Positions 38,601 to 48,052 of a DNA stretch of 64,000 bases are shown here, one piece after another. The position numbers and the translations under genes were made by a program. Under the pieces are notes generated by a model. The model was not told the origin of the DNA and did not search any database. It worked only from the letters and a program-made list of their open reading frames with translations. Source of the DNA: Anaeramoeba flamelloides (Eukaryota; Metamonada; Anaeramoebidae); assembly GCA_027625915.1 (NCBI GenBank), contig JANTQA010000021.1, forward strand, positions 1,922,001-1,986,000, given 5' to 3'. Every line of letters starts with the position of its first letter. Position 1 is the first letter of the stretch.

Positions 38601-39173
38601 GTGAAAAGATGAGTTTTAGAAATGAAGGGATGGTTGTTTTAAAGTTGAACAAAAATCAGAATATTTATTCTGGTATATAATTCAGATTTCAAGTAGAAGA
38701 AACATCTCAAAAACTTTCTGAGGATATTGACAAAAATGAATTCGAATTTTACCGTGTTTTCTTGCCGAATTTTGATTCCAAGTTCCTCAATTGCCCGTAA
38801 CAAAATTTTCATATAAATTATTAAATTGTTTTGGATTGTTGTAGCATAAACTTCTCTTGAAGATTTTTCAAAGCCTTTTGAATACAAAAGTGAAAGTTGC
38901 TTTAGAAACGTTGACTTCCCAGACTCACCAGTTCCTTTTGGTTTTATGATAAATTTCCAACAAAAAGCGGTGCAAAAAGATCAAGATATTGGTAAATTGT
39001 TTGTTTTTTTTTTATTAAGAGAACAAATGAAAAGAAATACCGAGAGTAATAATTTTTATTGTTTTTTTAAGTTTTTCATTTTGTTTTTCCATTCGTAAAT
39101 TAATCATGTTGTTGAGCGTTTGCTCTTTTAGTTTATCTTTTTTTAATTTTTTTTTATGTGAGATGTTGCCCAT
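32657..39173 (-). CDS. Heterotrimeric G-protein alpha subunit, 7 exons, 351 aa
   Basis: Exons 39173-39041, 38934-38753, 38489-38350, 35848-35720, 33412-33334, 33190-32876 and 32734-32657 total 352 codons with the stop, the family's normal length. All six junctions are in phase with GT-AG ends. Motifs: MGNIS start (Gly2 myristoylation likely; Cys3 absent); P-loop GTGESGKST 45-53, split by intron 1; helical-domain [19 protein letters not shown]; switch [12 protein letters not shown] with catalytic Arg176 and Mg-binding Thr179; switch [14 protein letters not shown] 198-209 with catalytic Gln202; NKVD 267-270; TCAT 321-324. The end VGGYL has Gly where Gi-type subunits carry Cys, so not a pertussis-toxin-type tail. 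Acts at the plasma membrane as a GTP switch downstream of receptors. Introns: 106, 263, 2501, 2307, 143 and 141 bp; the two long ones carry MITEs. Confidence 0.93.
33641..34180 (+). mobile_element. Family-C MITE in G-alpha intron 4
   Basis: From AAACTAAATTCCAAAATTTTG to AAATTTTTGAATTGGGGTTTA, ~540 bp. Contains CAATTGATCGATCAACAATTG and ends flanked by TA. Best match to the two MCTS1-intron copies. Confidence 0.75.
34440..34800. repeat. Family-I dispersed repeat, copy 1, G-alpha intron 4
   Basis: Shares TTATTACAAGATTGATAGTC, TTTCTATTGG, TTATTTGGAT and ATGAACATTGTTG with 59690-60000 and 60210-60540. Diverged. No terminal repeats seen. Confidence 0.5.
36170..36400. repeat. Family-G repeat, G-alpha intron 3
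   Basis: Inverted copy of 61490-61710. Shared runs include CTGTTTCTTATCAAACATTCC, GAGTTTCTTAACA and AAATTGCAATTTATCAGTAT. Extent approximate. Confidence 0.5.
36925..37185. mobile_element. Family-N MITE, copy 1, G-alpha intron 3
   Basis: TIRs ATTTTCCAATTAAAAAATC and inverse TTTTTTAATTGGAAAATAAC. The interior is a direct match of 40808-41072, including GATCTTTACAATATCGTTTAGA. ~260 bp, non-coding. Confidence 0.65.
38066..38294. mobile_element. Family-D MITE, copy 4, G-alpha intron 3
   Basis: Ends TACTATTTGTTGCAAAATAA and inverse TTATTTTGCAAATAACAGTA. The inner arm TTTTCATTCATCTTTCC pairs with GGAAAGCTGATTGAAAATTTT. It lies 56 bases inside the donor of G-alpha intron 3. Confidence 0.8.
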
Positions 39174-40449
39174 TGAAAAAAAACTTTCTGTAAAAATTGA
39201 GAAAAAATGAAAACAATAAAGGAATATTTCAGGTTTATTTACAATTTAAAAAAATAAGAGACTGTAAAACACAGTTACAATTATTCGTTTTGAAATGATC
39301 TTGGAAAATTTAAAATTAACTTAAAGTTGACAGTTTTTTTTAAAAAAAAGATTGTTTTCCAAAATTAGATCTTTAAAAATTCTCAATGTGGTAAATTGAA
39401 AAATAATTTTATTGGAACGAAACTTTTTTAATTAATAACAGACTAGTCAGTGAGAGACTAGGATTATTTTTTTTTAACAGTTCTAAAAGTTTGTAAAATA
39501 AAATATCGATTAGAAATTGTTGCTTTGACTTTAACACTTTACAATAAAAAACTCTTTTTTCCACATTGACTTGACAAAAATATTCGAGTAAAATTAAAGC
39601 CTACTAATGGTCACTGATCAGATAGAAACATATATTTTGAGAATACTGGTTTTTGAAATGAGATTGTGAAAAAAGTGTCAATTGATAATTTTTTTTTTTT
39701 TTCAATTCTGAATTCTGATTTGAAATTAGTTTTCTGAATTAACATAAAATACAGATGATAAAAAGTACTAAAAAAAACAATCTGATCACAGATTTACTGT
39801 CTTTTTACTGGAAATTCATTTGTAAAATTCGAAAAGGAAAATGATCATTAACTGTTTTTGGAATTCTTTTTTCTATCAAAGTTATTTATGAAATTAAGAT
39901 GAGAAAACTCAAAAGAAAAGATAAGACAATCTTGATAACACCACCCATTCAATCTTGGTAAAACGAGGTTTCAAAATTAAAATTCAATTTTCTTTTTTGA
40001 GAATACTATGCATTCTCTGATCAAAGAAATCAATTAAAAACAGAATCTAAATATAGAATTGATTTCTGAATCATCTACTTTTATTCAAGGAAGTAATTTT
40101 AAATAAATCTATTCTCAAAAAATAGAGTCGATTGTGTTTGAAAAATTTCGTAATAAAAAAATCCCATAAAAATAGGAAAAATAATAATCATTTTATATTC
40201 TTATTTAATAATTTAATTAAAAACATCAAGTGGTTTACCTTCAAATTTATTTGATCATAAATATATTATTTAGTACTAAACGGGTTGTTGTATTGAAAAA
40301 CGGTGATGAAAAATACATACTTTAATTTAAACTTTTGTAGATAAAAATCGAAAATTCTCTTTAAAAATGTACTTTTCTTCTGTTTCTCGTATTTAAATTA
40401 ATTTCATTTTGAATAAGAGTTTTAACTAATTTTGTAAATAACTAGGTTT

Positions 40450-40649
40450 TAAAGTCAGTTCCACTTTTAAGACACAAACTTTAAACGAAATTTAATAACA
40501 ATAAAAATATCTCAAAATCAGGCACAAAATCCAGAGCTAGTAAAATTCTTTGTGTAAAAAAAAATTCCAAAAAATGTGCTTTAATTTGAGATTTTTGTGT
40601 GCCTTAAATTTCGTTCAAAGTTTGTTCCTTAAAAGTGAAACTGACTGTA
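40450..40649. mobile_element. Family-A hairpin MITE, copy 3
   Basis: Ends TAAAGTCAGTTCCACTTTTA and inverse TAAAAGTGAAACTGACTGTA, 200 bp. Its right TA is followed directly by AGGTTTCTAATCCCTG, the terminal sequence of family B, so it probably inserted at the TA of a family-B end. Confidence 0.8.
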
Positions 40650-40800
40650 AGGTTTCTAATCCCTGAAATTTGAAAAAAATTATTATCTTGAATTCGGTGT
40701 GGTGACTTTTTTATTTTGGTTTTTAGCTGATCGATCTTATGCTTGGTAGATGCTTTAATAGTGGTTCAAGATAGTAATTTCTGGAAGCTAAACTTGACCA
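40650..40800. repeat. Family-B left-arm fragment
   Basis: AGGTTTCTAATCCCTGAAA and TTGGTTTTTAGCTGATCGATC match the left arm of the element at 14762. The right arm is missing. Confidence 0.6.
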
Positions 40801-40807
40801 AGTCAGA

Positions 40808-41072
40808 ATACTCTTATTTTCCAATTAAAAAATGAAAATTTTTAGTTCACATTCCAAAATATTTTTACTCTTTTATAAGTTGAAGAAAATCCAAAGATCT
40901 TTACAACATCGTTTAGAAATGATATTTATTGACAATAAATTACAGTTTCTTCTTTAGCTTTTAATACAAAATTTTTACTCTGCTAATTTGACTGTAGCAG
41001 TAATAATTAATATTCGTTTTGGAACCTGAAATAAAAAGTTTCACATATTAATTGGAAAATAACAGTATAAGA
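40808..41072. mobile_element. Family-N MITE, copy 2
   Basis: TTATTTTCCAATTAAAAAAT at the left and inverse TTAATTGGAAAATAACAGTA at the right. The interior matches 36925-37185 (GATCTTTACAACATCGTTTAGA). Non-coding. Confidence 0.65.
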
Positions 41073-41271
41073 AATTTGTATTTCAAGATTGATTTTTCAA
41101 ATTACAGTTTTTTTTGAAATTATTTCTCAAGTAAAAAAAGAAAAGCAAAAAAGAATTAAATTTGTGTATATTGAAAAGTATTATCAATCTAAAACGGGGA
41201 AGAAGAAAAAGAAAAAGAAAAAGAAAAAGAAGAAGAAAAAGAAGAAGAAGAGTATTAATCGGTGTGTTGAT

Positions 41272-42192
41272 TTAATCACTATCGATATCGTCGTTTTCTT
41301 CTGATGTTTCATCACTTTCTTCAATTATTTCTTCACTATCACTATTATCATCATCATCACTCTCATCTTCACCTTCATCACTCTCATCTTCATCTTCATC
41401 TTCGTCTTCATCTTCATCTTCAACTTCATCGTCGTCTTCATCGTCATCATTGTCCGTGTCCGAAATTCCTTCAATATCAATATCTTGATCAATCCCAAAT
41501 TCTTCAATCTGTTCAAATTGTGCAGCTTGAGAATTTTTTTTCATCATTGCAAGCCTTACTTGCCTTTCCATTTCGATGTTCCTTTCTAGATCTTTTGTAG
41601 AAACTTGGAAAGAACAAGCCGAAACAGGGCAGCCTTTTGTCGAATTCGACAAATATTTTATTATTGCAGACTTTTCATAAGTATGTCCACACTTCTTGGA
41701 TCTCATTGGCTGTTTAAAGACTTTCATTGTTAAAGGGCACTTTAAAGTTCTTTCACTGACCTCTTCTCCAACAAAGGATAATTCGTCAGGATGTAAAATC
41801 GAAAATAATTCTTTTTCAAACTTTTCCGTTTTCCTTTGGATCATCCCTTGCTTGGGATTGTTTTTTAATAATTCTTTATAATCCGATCGTAACTTTTTCA
41901 TATAATTTGATACGGTTGTGATTTCGTTTTCTATTTCTTCGTTGTCCTCTTCATTTTCGAATCCTAATGGATCCTCTGGAATACTTGCAAATAGTTTGTT
42001 TTGTGCTTTCAAAATCCATGGTAAATTAGAGAGCTTCTTATAAGATGCTAATGATTTGCTCACACCTTTTTCATCCGACTCCCTTGCTAGGTTTTGCGAA
42101 TATGTTTTAATTTCCACCAAGGCCTTGGGAATCGTGGATTTAACGTATTCTTTATTACTGTCAATTAGTCTATTACGAAAATTTTGATCCAT
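41272..42192 (-). CDS. NSE2: NSE2/MMS21-type E3 SUMO ligase, 306 aa
   Basis: Single exon. NSE2 is the SUMO ligase subunit of the SMC5-SMC6 complex, acting in the nucleus in DNA repair and chromosome maintenance. Residues 1-130 are helical, fitting the SMC5-binding region (IPKALVEIKTYSQNLA, then YMKKLRSDYKELL). Residues 148-205 form an SP-RING: LKCPLTMKVFKQPM, then zinc ligands C168 and H170 (KKCGHTYEK) and C188 and C193 (GCPVSAC) with the family's spacing. C152 occupies the usual structural Cys. Residues 226-306 are an Asp/Glu/Ser tail not typical of animal NSE2. The tail's GAT/GAA codons give CTTCAT-type repeats on the plus strand. An AAG-repeat lies directly beyond the stop. Confidence 0.88.
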   Translation of the reverse strand: MDQNFRNRLIDSNKEYVKSTIPKALVEIKTYSQNLARESDEKGVSKSLASYKKLSNLPWILKAQNKLFASIPEDPLGFENEEDNEEIENEITTVSNYMKKLRSDYKELLKNNPKQGMIQRKTEKFEKELFSILHPDELSFVGEEVSERTLKCPLTMKVFKQPMRSKKCGHTYEKSAIIKYLSNSTKGCPVSACSFQVSTKDLERNIEMERQVRLAMMKKNSQAAQFEQIEEFGIDQDIDIEGISDTDNDDDEDDDEVEDEDEDEDEDEDESDEGEDESDDDDNSDSEEIIEESDETSEENDDIDSD

Positions 42193-44637
42193 TATTCATA
42201 CACTAATTGATTTTTTTTTTCGAAAAAAGTAAAAGTTTAAAAAAATGGAAAATTGTGTTTTTTTCACAGCTCAAATCAAACCTTGTTAATGTTACTAAAT
42301 ACATCAAATATACTGAAAAGTTTTGTCTCTATTGTTGGTGTCTGGAAAAAGTATCATCCTTTATGAAAAAAATGCATTTCTTAAAAACACGCTGACAAAA
42401 TATGTAAAAAATGGAAGAAATAAGCTATTTCTCACTCTATGTTAGAAATAAGTTATTTTAATTCTAGTCTACATTATACAATAGAATTACATACTAGAAA
42501 CCAATAAAAAGAGTCTGGAACATAAATATAAAACTTGCGATAATGTATTTGCACTTATTATCATACACCCTAATTCATCAAATAATGTAAAAAAATAAAT
42601 ATTTTAAGGGACAATTCTTGAAATTAACACCAACTAATTTTATTTTTTTCAATTATGGTCAAGTTGAAAACAAAACATTTGGTGTTATTTTGACGAATAT
42701 TTTATTTGTGAACTATAGGTTTGTTTATTTTTTTTTTCCTGTTTTTTATGATTTTTTTTCTTATATGTAATCGTATTGTATTCACTAAAAATTACTACAG
42801 CTTTATAAAAGACAAAATCTTTTTTATTTTTGTTGTAATTTGCTTTTTCAAAGTGATTTACTTTTTGAACGAACTAGCTACCCTTAAGTATTTTCACAAA
42901 GATTTATTTAAATATGATAAACAAGCACTATTAATGAACTTTAGAGAAATAGATTATCTATTTTAATTAGAATTCGTTTATCTCAATTAAATTTGCCATA
43001 AAATGATCTCGTCTTTGATTTTTTTTGTTTGAATTTTGGGATCAAATTAGAAAAAAGCAAAATTTTCAAAAAATTTTTCTTTTTGAGAAAATTTCGCTTT
43101 TGGTAATTTCTGAAAGTTTTTATGAACAAATATCATTTCAAACTTTAATCTTCATTTAAAAAATAAAAAGATAAAATTTGAAAAATTGAATCCTTAAAGA
43201 TCCAGAAAAAATTGATCTCTTATTTTATTCACAAATATTTATGAAATTTTTTATAATTTATTAGATTTTGTAATATTTTTTTTCTAAAACCCAAGAGTAT
43301 AAAAAAATGAACATGTATTATTTTAAGAATTTTTGAAAATCTTTTTTTAATATAATTATTAATTTGAATTAATTGTATTTGTTTGAAATTATTTAAAAAA
43401 ATTGAGAAATAAAAATAAAGTCTCATGGATATATTTCATCTCTGATTTAATTCTAACCGGCTGGAATATATGAGATTAGGTAATTAATTATTGATTAAAA
43501 ATAATCAAATTTAAAACTTTTTTCTTATGGATAATAAGCTAAATTTTCAAGGTTTCAAAAAAGTATTTTGGGGGTGTTTTTAATTTGGTCGTTTAACTCT
43601 TTTTTCTCAGATTTTTTTATTCAAAAAAATAAAAAAAATGTTTGGATATTCTTTAAATAACGAAATTAATTTTTTATTAAAAGTTTAGAATAATTATTTT
43701 TATTTTTTAGAACATGTTGATATTATTTAAACAGACAAAAAAATTACTTTCATCTTCAATGAAAAATTTGTTATTTTTTACAAAATGCAAAAAAACTTAT
43801 ATTTTGAACTTATCAAGAACTTTGAAAAATTGAACAAATTTTTAATAAACATTAATAGATTTCTGAAAGTAATTATTAAATTAATAACTTTATTTTGTTT
43901 AATCTTGAAGTAATTATATTTTTACTTTCCTTTTTAATTCCAAGATATGGTAACAGATTATTCAATTTACTTATTTTATTTCTGATAATATTTTTATAGT
44001 TAATAGTTCTATAATAGTATCAAAAAGTTGATTTGATTATAAAGTTGTTTCTTATTTTACTCTTTTTCTTACTCAATAAAATATCTTTATAATTGTAAAC
44101 AAACTAAAAGAATTCTTAAGATGTGTTAAAAATCTAATTCTTTTGTTTTGGTTCAGATATTTTTAATCTTTTATTCAAAATTAAAATATTTTTATCTTTA
44201 CTTAAAAAGTGTTTTTTTTTGGTTTTTAATTTAGGTTCTATTTTAAATTCCAACTTACTACTAAGAAGTAAAAAAAATTAATATTGATTGGATTTCTTTT
44301 CTTGAGCTTTTTTAGAGTTCTTATTAGAAAATTAGAATTGATTGGTTTTATAGAATGGTGGGTTGAGGTAACTTTTGAAAATTTAAAAATTTCGTTTGTT
44401 TTTTTTTTTTTCAAAATAATAGTAAAAAATAACAGTTATTACTTTATTTTTATTTTATTTGTTCTTCGGAAAGATTTAAATTTATCAAAATTAAATTGAA
44501 AAAAATATTATCAAAAATTAAACAAAAAAACTATGTGAAAAAGTTTTTCTTTTAAAAAATACTCTCTAATTCTTTTAAATTATTAATCAAAATTACGAAA
44601 TTTATGGCAAGTGTATAGAATTTATTATAAAAGCTCT
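42193..44637. other. Intergenic with family-H repeat
   Basis: Holds the NSE2 5' flank and no supported gene. About 42960-43960 is a diverged direct repeat of 61990-62880. Shared runs include AAGATC-AGAAAAAATTGAT, TTTTATTCA, AAGAGTATAAA, TAATTAATTATTGATTA and AAAAAGTATTTTG. A plus-strand stretch at 42271-42393 follows a CACAG acceptor-like site but has no partner exon. Confidence 0.4.
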
Positions 44638-45174
44638 TATAAACTAAAATTCAAAATTTTCCACACAGCTAAAAAGTTACAAACAATCACAATAATACAA
44701 TTTCATTGAAATTGGAGATAATTTTGATTTTTTTAAAATATGAAAATCATTTTTTCATCTTTTTTTTTTTGTTTTCATTTCATTGTTAGAATTGCGTAAT
44801 TTGTTTCGTTGGATCAAAATTTTTTTGAACAATTGATATTAGGATAAAGTCAAGTTGTTCCAAATAGAAGAACTCAAATAAAATTAGTTGGTAGTATCTA
44901 ACCTTTTGATCAATCAATAACCCTAATAGAATTTAAACAAATTAACCCAGTATTTTTTTGTTTTTCTCTCTCCAAAATTTTTAACACACCCACGATTTAT
45001 TTGTATTGATAATTATTTATTTATTGTTTTGTGAGTATTGTAATTTAGAAAAAAGTGTTAACATTTCAATTAGTGAATAGTTCTAATATGGTAAATCTTC
45101 TTGAATTGATTAAATAAGATTTTTTTTTTCACAAATCGAATTTTGTTGTGTTAAAAATTTTGAATTGAGGTTTA
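44638..45174 (+). mobile_element. Family-C MITE, intergenic copy
   Basis: From TATAAACTAAAATTCAAAAT to AATTTTGAATTGAGGTTTA. Contains AAAGTCAAGTTGTTCCAAAT and TAGTTGGTAGTATCTAACC. Nearly identical in layout to 50896-51436; these two form a subfamily distinct from the copies at 26-34 kb. Confidence 0.8.
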
Positions 45175-45836
45175 GTTAGAAAACTTTTTACCATAAAAAA
45201 TGAATAATCAATATTGAAAATATAAAATACTTAAAATAGGAAAAAAATATGATAATTTGTATAAGTGCAGTTCCACTTCAAGAGTTGTGTCTATTTATTA
45301 AAAAAATCAAAAAAAGAAAGTTAAATCTTTTATCTTTCAATATTCTTTAAAATATTAGAATATCAAACAAAATTATACTGAAAAGAAAAGATTTTTGAAA
45401 AAAATAATAATATTTTTCTTCATTGTCTTTAATTATATAATGTAACTAACAAAAGTTGAATATCTATCATTGATTAGAGATAATGGAATTTTTTTTTTAT
45501 TATTGATAATCTCTTTCTTGTCTACTTATCTCTCCTGTGAATTATGGAATTGTGTTGTTATTGTGTTATAGTGTTTCTAGTTTTTTTTTATGATTATTAT
45601 TTTTGTTTCTACAATCTATTAATTGTCTAATCAAAAAAAATGTAATTAAAAAACTCTTAACTACTTTTTTCTTTATATTTTGTGTTTTGTTCAGAATATC
45701 TATTAATTTGAGGAAAAAATTGGAAACATAAAAAAGCTAAACAACATTATTCGGGATATTAAGTTTTTTGCTTAGAAAATATATGTCTTTTCTAATCATA
45801 ACTTAAAATTTTAAGAAAACATATGGACTATCTTAA

Positions 45837-46246
45837 AAAAAAGTCAACTCTTAGGGTATTGTCTCAAAAAATCTTTGGAAGTGTACCATTTATCTCTTAT
45901 CAACAAAAAGAATTATTAAATTTCAAAATTCTAAGAAATTTGAAATTTAATTTTTTTAATTTTTAATTATTGTAGGTTTTGTTTTCTACAGCCCAATGAT
46001 TATTGATAAAACGATTTTTTTTCAAAGATTTTTCTGGGAAACTAGATAATCATTCAAGTTATACCTAAAAAATTGAGCTTGGGTTTTCGTTATCAACTTA
46101 TAATTAAAAATTGATCAATTTAAATTTCAAAATTCCAAAAAAAAAAAAAAATTGTAATTTAATAGTTATTCTTGATTATAAGAGATAAATGGTACACTTC
46201 CAAAGATTTTTTGAGACAATACCCACAGAGCTGACTCTTTTTTATA
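45837..46246. mobile_element. Family-J foldback element
   Basis: Arms ~90 bases: left GGTATTGTCTCAAAAAATCT then TTGGAAGTGTACCATTTATC; right is the inverse, ending GATTTTTTGAGACAATACCC. About 200 bases of A/T-rich centre. Arms nearly identical, so recent. Only copy in the window. Confidence 0.75.
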
Positions 46247-46852
46247 TATTCTTTAAAAACACTTGATCATTTAACAATTTATTCAAGCAAATGATTATAT
46301 TATTTTTTTAAATTAAAACAATAAATTATTTTTTTTCACTCTTTTTTATTTTTTCTATTGTAAAAAATTTTCTTTAATTAATCCTTTCTCTCAATAAAAA
46401 AATAATAAATTCACGTTCATTTAATTCCAGTGAACATGAAATTGCAGGATTTGTTTTTAATTTAGTCGGAAAATCTTTTTGATCAAAATAAAATTTTATT
46501 AAAAAAACAAATTTTTAGAATATTTGTTTTTTTTTTATATTTGGCAAAAAGTTTATCTTTTAAATCAAAAATAACAAACTTAAATAATAGATAATAGGTT
46601 TGAAAAAGAAAAAATTTGAAAATAAATCAGAGTATATAAAAAAATAGAATATTAAAAAAAAATAAAATTACAATTGCCTTATAAAATTTCATTTCATCAA
46701 AATAATATAAAATAAACAATAAAAAAAAAATAGTAATTTTCAGAAACAAGAAATACAAAAATAATCATCAATCATATATTTATAAATAATAATAATAATT
46801 GACAAAACAAGTAATTCAAACAATATTTTAAAATTAGTTAATTTTAAATTTG
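46247..46852. other. 3' flank of PAS-RGS-DUF547 gene
   Basis: A/T-rich, no gene seen. Several AATAAA motifs on the minus strand (for example near 46800-46850) could serve 3' end formation of the gene that ends at 46853. Confidence 0.3.
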
Positions 46853-47971
46853 TTAATTTTTAAAATCACTTGTTGGGAATATTATATAATTAACAAATTT
46901 TTGAGAAGAAAAAGCGAATTTATAGTCATATAATTCTAAAACATTGTCAATTTTCAAAAAGTTTCGAATCCATAAAAGGATCTGTGAATGGGTATTACCA
47001 AAATGATGGTAAAATTTTTCAAAAACAAAAGGTAAAATAATTTTTTTTTTTTTCGGAATAAATCGAAAAAACTTTTTTAAAAAAAATGAACAGCTTTTAT
47101 TAATTTCTTGTTCATAATTTTCCGATGTTAATGGTCTTAATGATGCAGTCTCTTCTGTGGGATTTATTAAAATAAAATGAATTCGAGGGTCGATATTTTT
47201 GATGGAAAGTTTTTTAAATTGTTTGGGTAATAATAAATGTTTGGATTTAGAATTCGATAAACCAAAAATGCACGTTTTTATCAAGCTTAGCGAAAAATTA
47301 AATCCGCCAATATTATATTTACTTTGGTTTAAAAATTGTCTATAGGTGAGTTGTGATAAAGGAAATCCGTTTACAATTAATGCATGTATTGAAATGATAT
47401 TAAATATATTAATAAAGAAAATTTTTTTTTGTTCATCTGTTTCTTTTATAAGTAAATTTAATTCAATATTACTGAGTGATGCGACTTCAACCAAGAATTT
47501 TTTAAATAAAATCGATTGCTGTAATTTATTCAGATCAATTGTTCCAAGCCCTTCCCAAAAGCTGTCGTTTAATGTTTCAATCAAATTATTTATCAACTGT
47601 GAACTAAATTGAAATGGATCACTTATTTTGCCCTTGATGTTAATATTAGAATTTAAACATTCTGTGGATTTTTCTTCAAATGTTAGCCCAAGTTGGAAAT
47701 ACGATCGCGAACAATATTTTTCATTTTTTGAGATTTCTAAATCAGATAATTCTGTATGTAAATAACTTTTTTGAAATTCTAATAAATATTTTTCTTCTAA
47801 AAGCTTTTTAATTTTTTTCCCCAAACCGTCAAAAATGGTCTTTGAATAATTTTCATTTTCAAATAATGTTATATATTTTTCCCTAGTTTTTTGTTTAAGA
47901 TCCAATGAGAAAATGGATGTTGTTTCTAAATAATAATCCATCATGTGTTCAATCAAATGATGTGAATTCTT

Positions 47972-48052
<81 letters not shown>

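Larger units (their letters stand above)
39174..41271. other. Intergenic between G-alpha and NSE2
   Basis: Includes the G-alpha 5' flank, a family-A hairpin (40450-40649), a family-B fragment (40650-40800) and a family-N MITE (40808-41072). An AAG/AAAAAG tract (41198-41252) abuts the NSE2 3' end. No gene recognised in 39174-40449. Confidence 0.4.

Noticed and set aside
42207-42395. Plus-strand exon after a CACAG acceptor upstream of NSE2
   Set aside because: The acceptor looks good but no donor partner or upstream exon was found, and the translation matches nothing I know.
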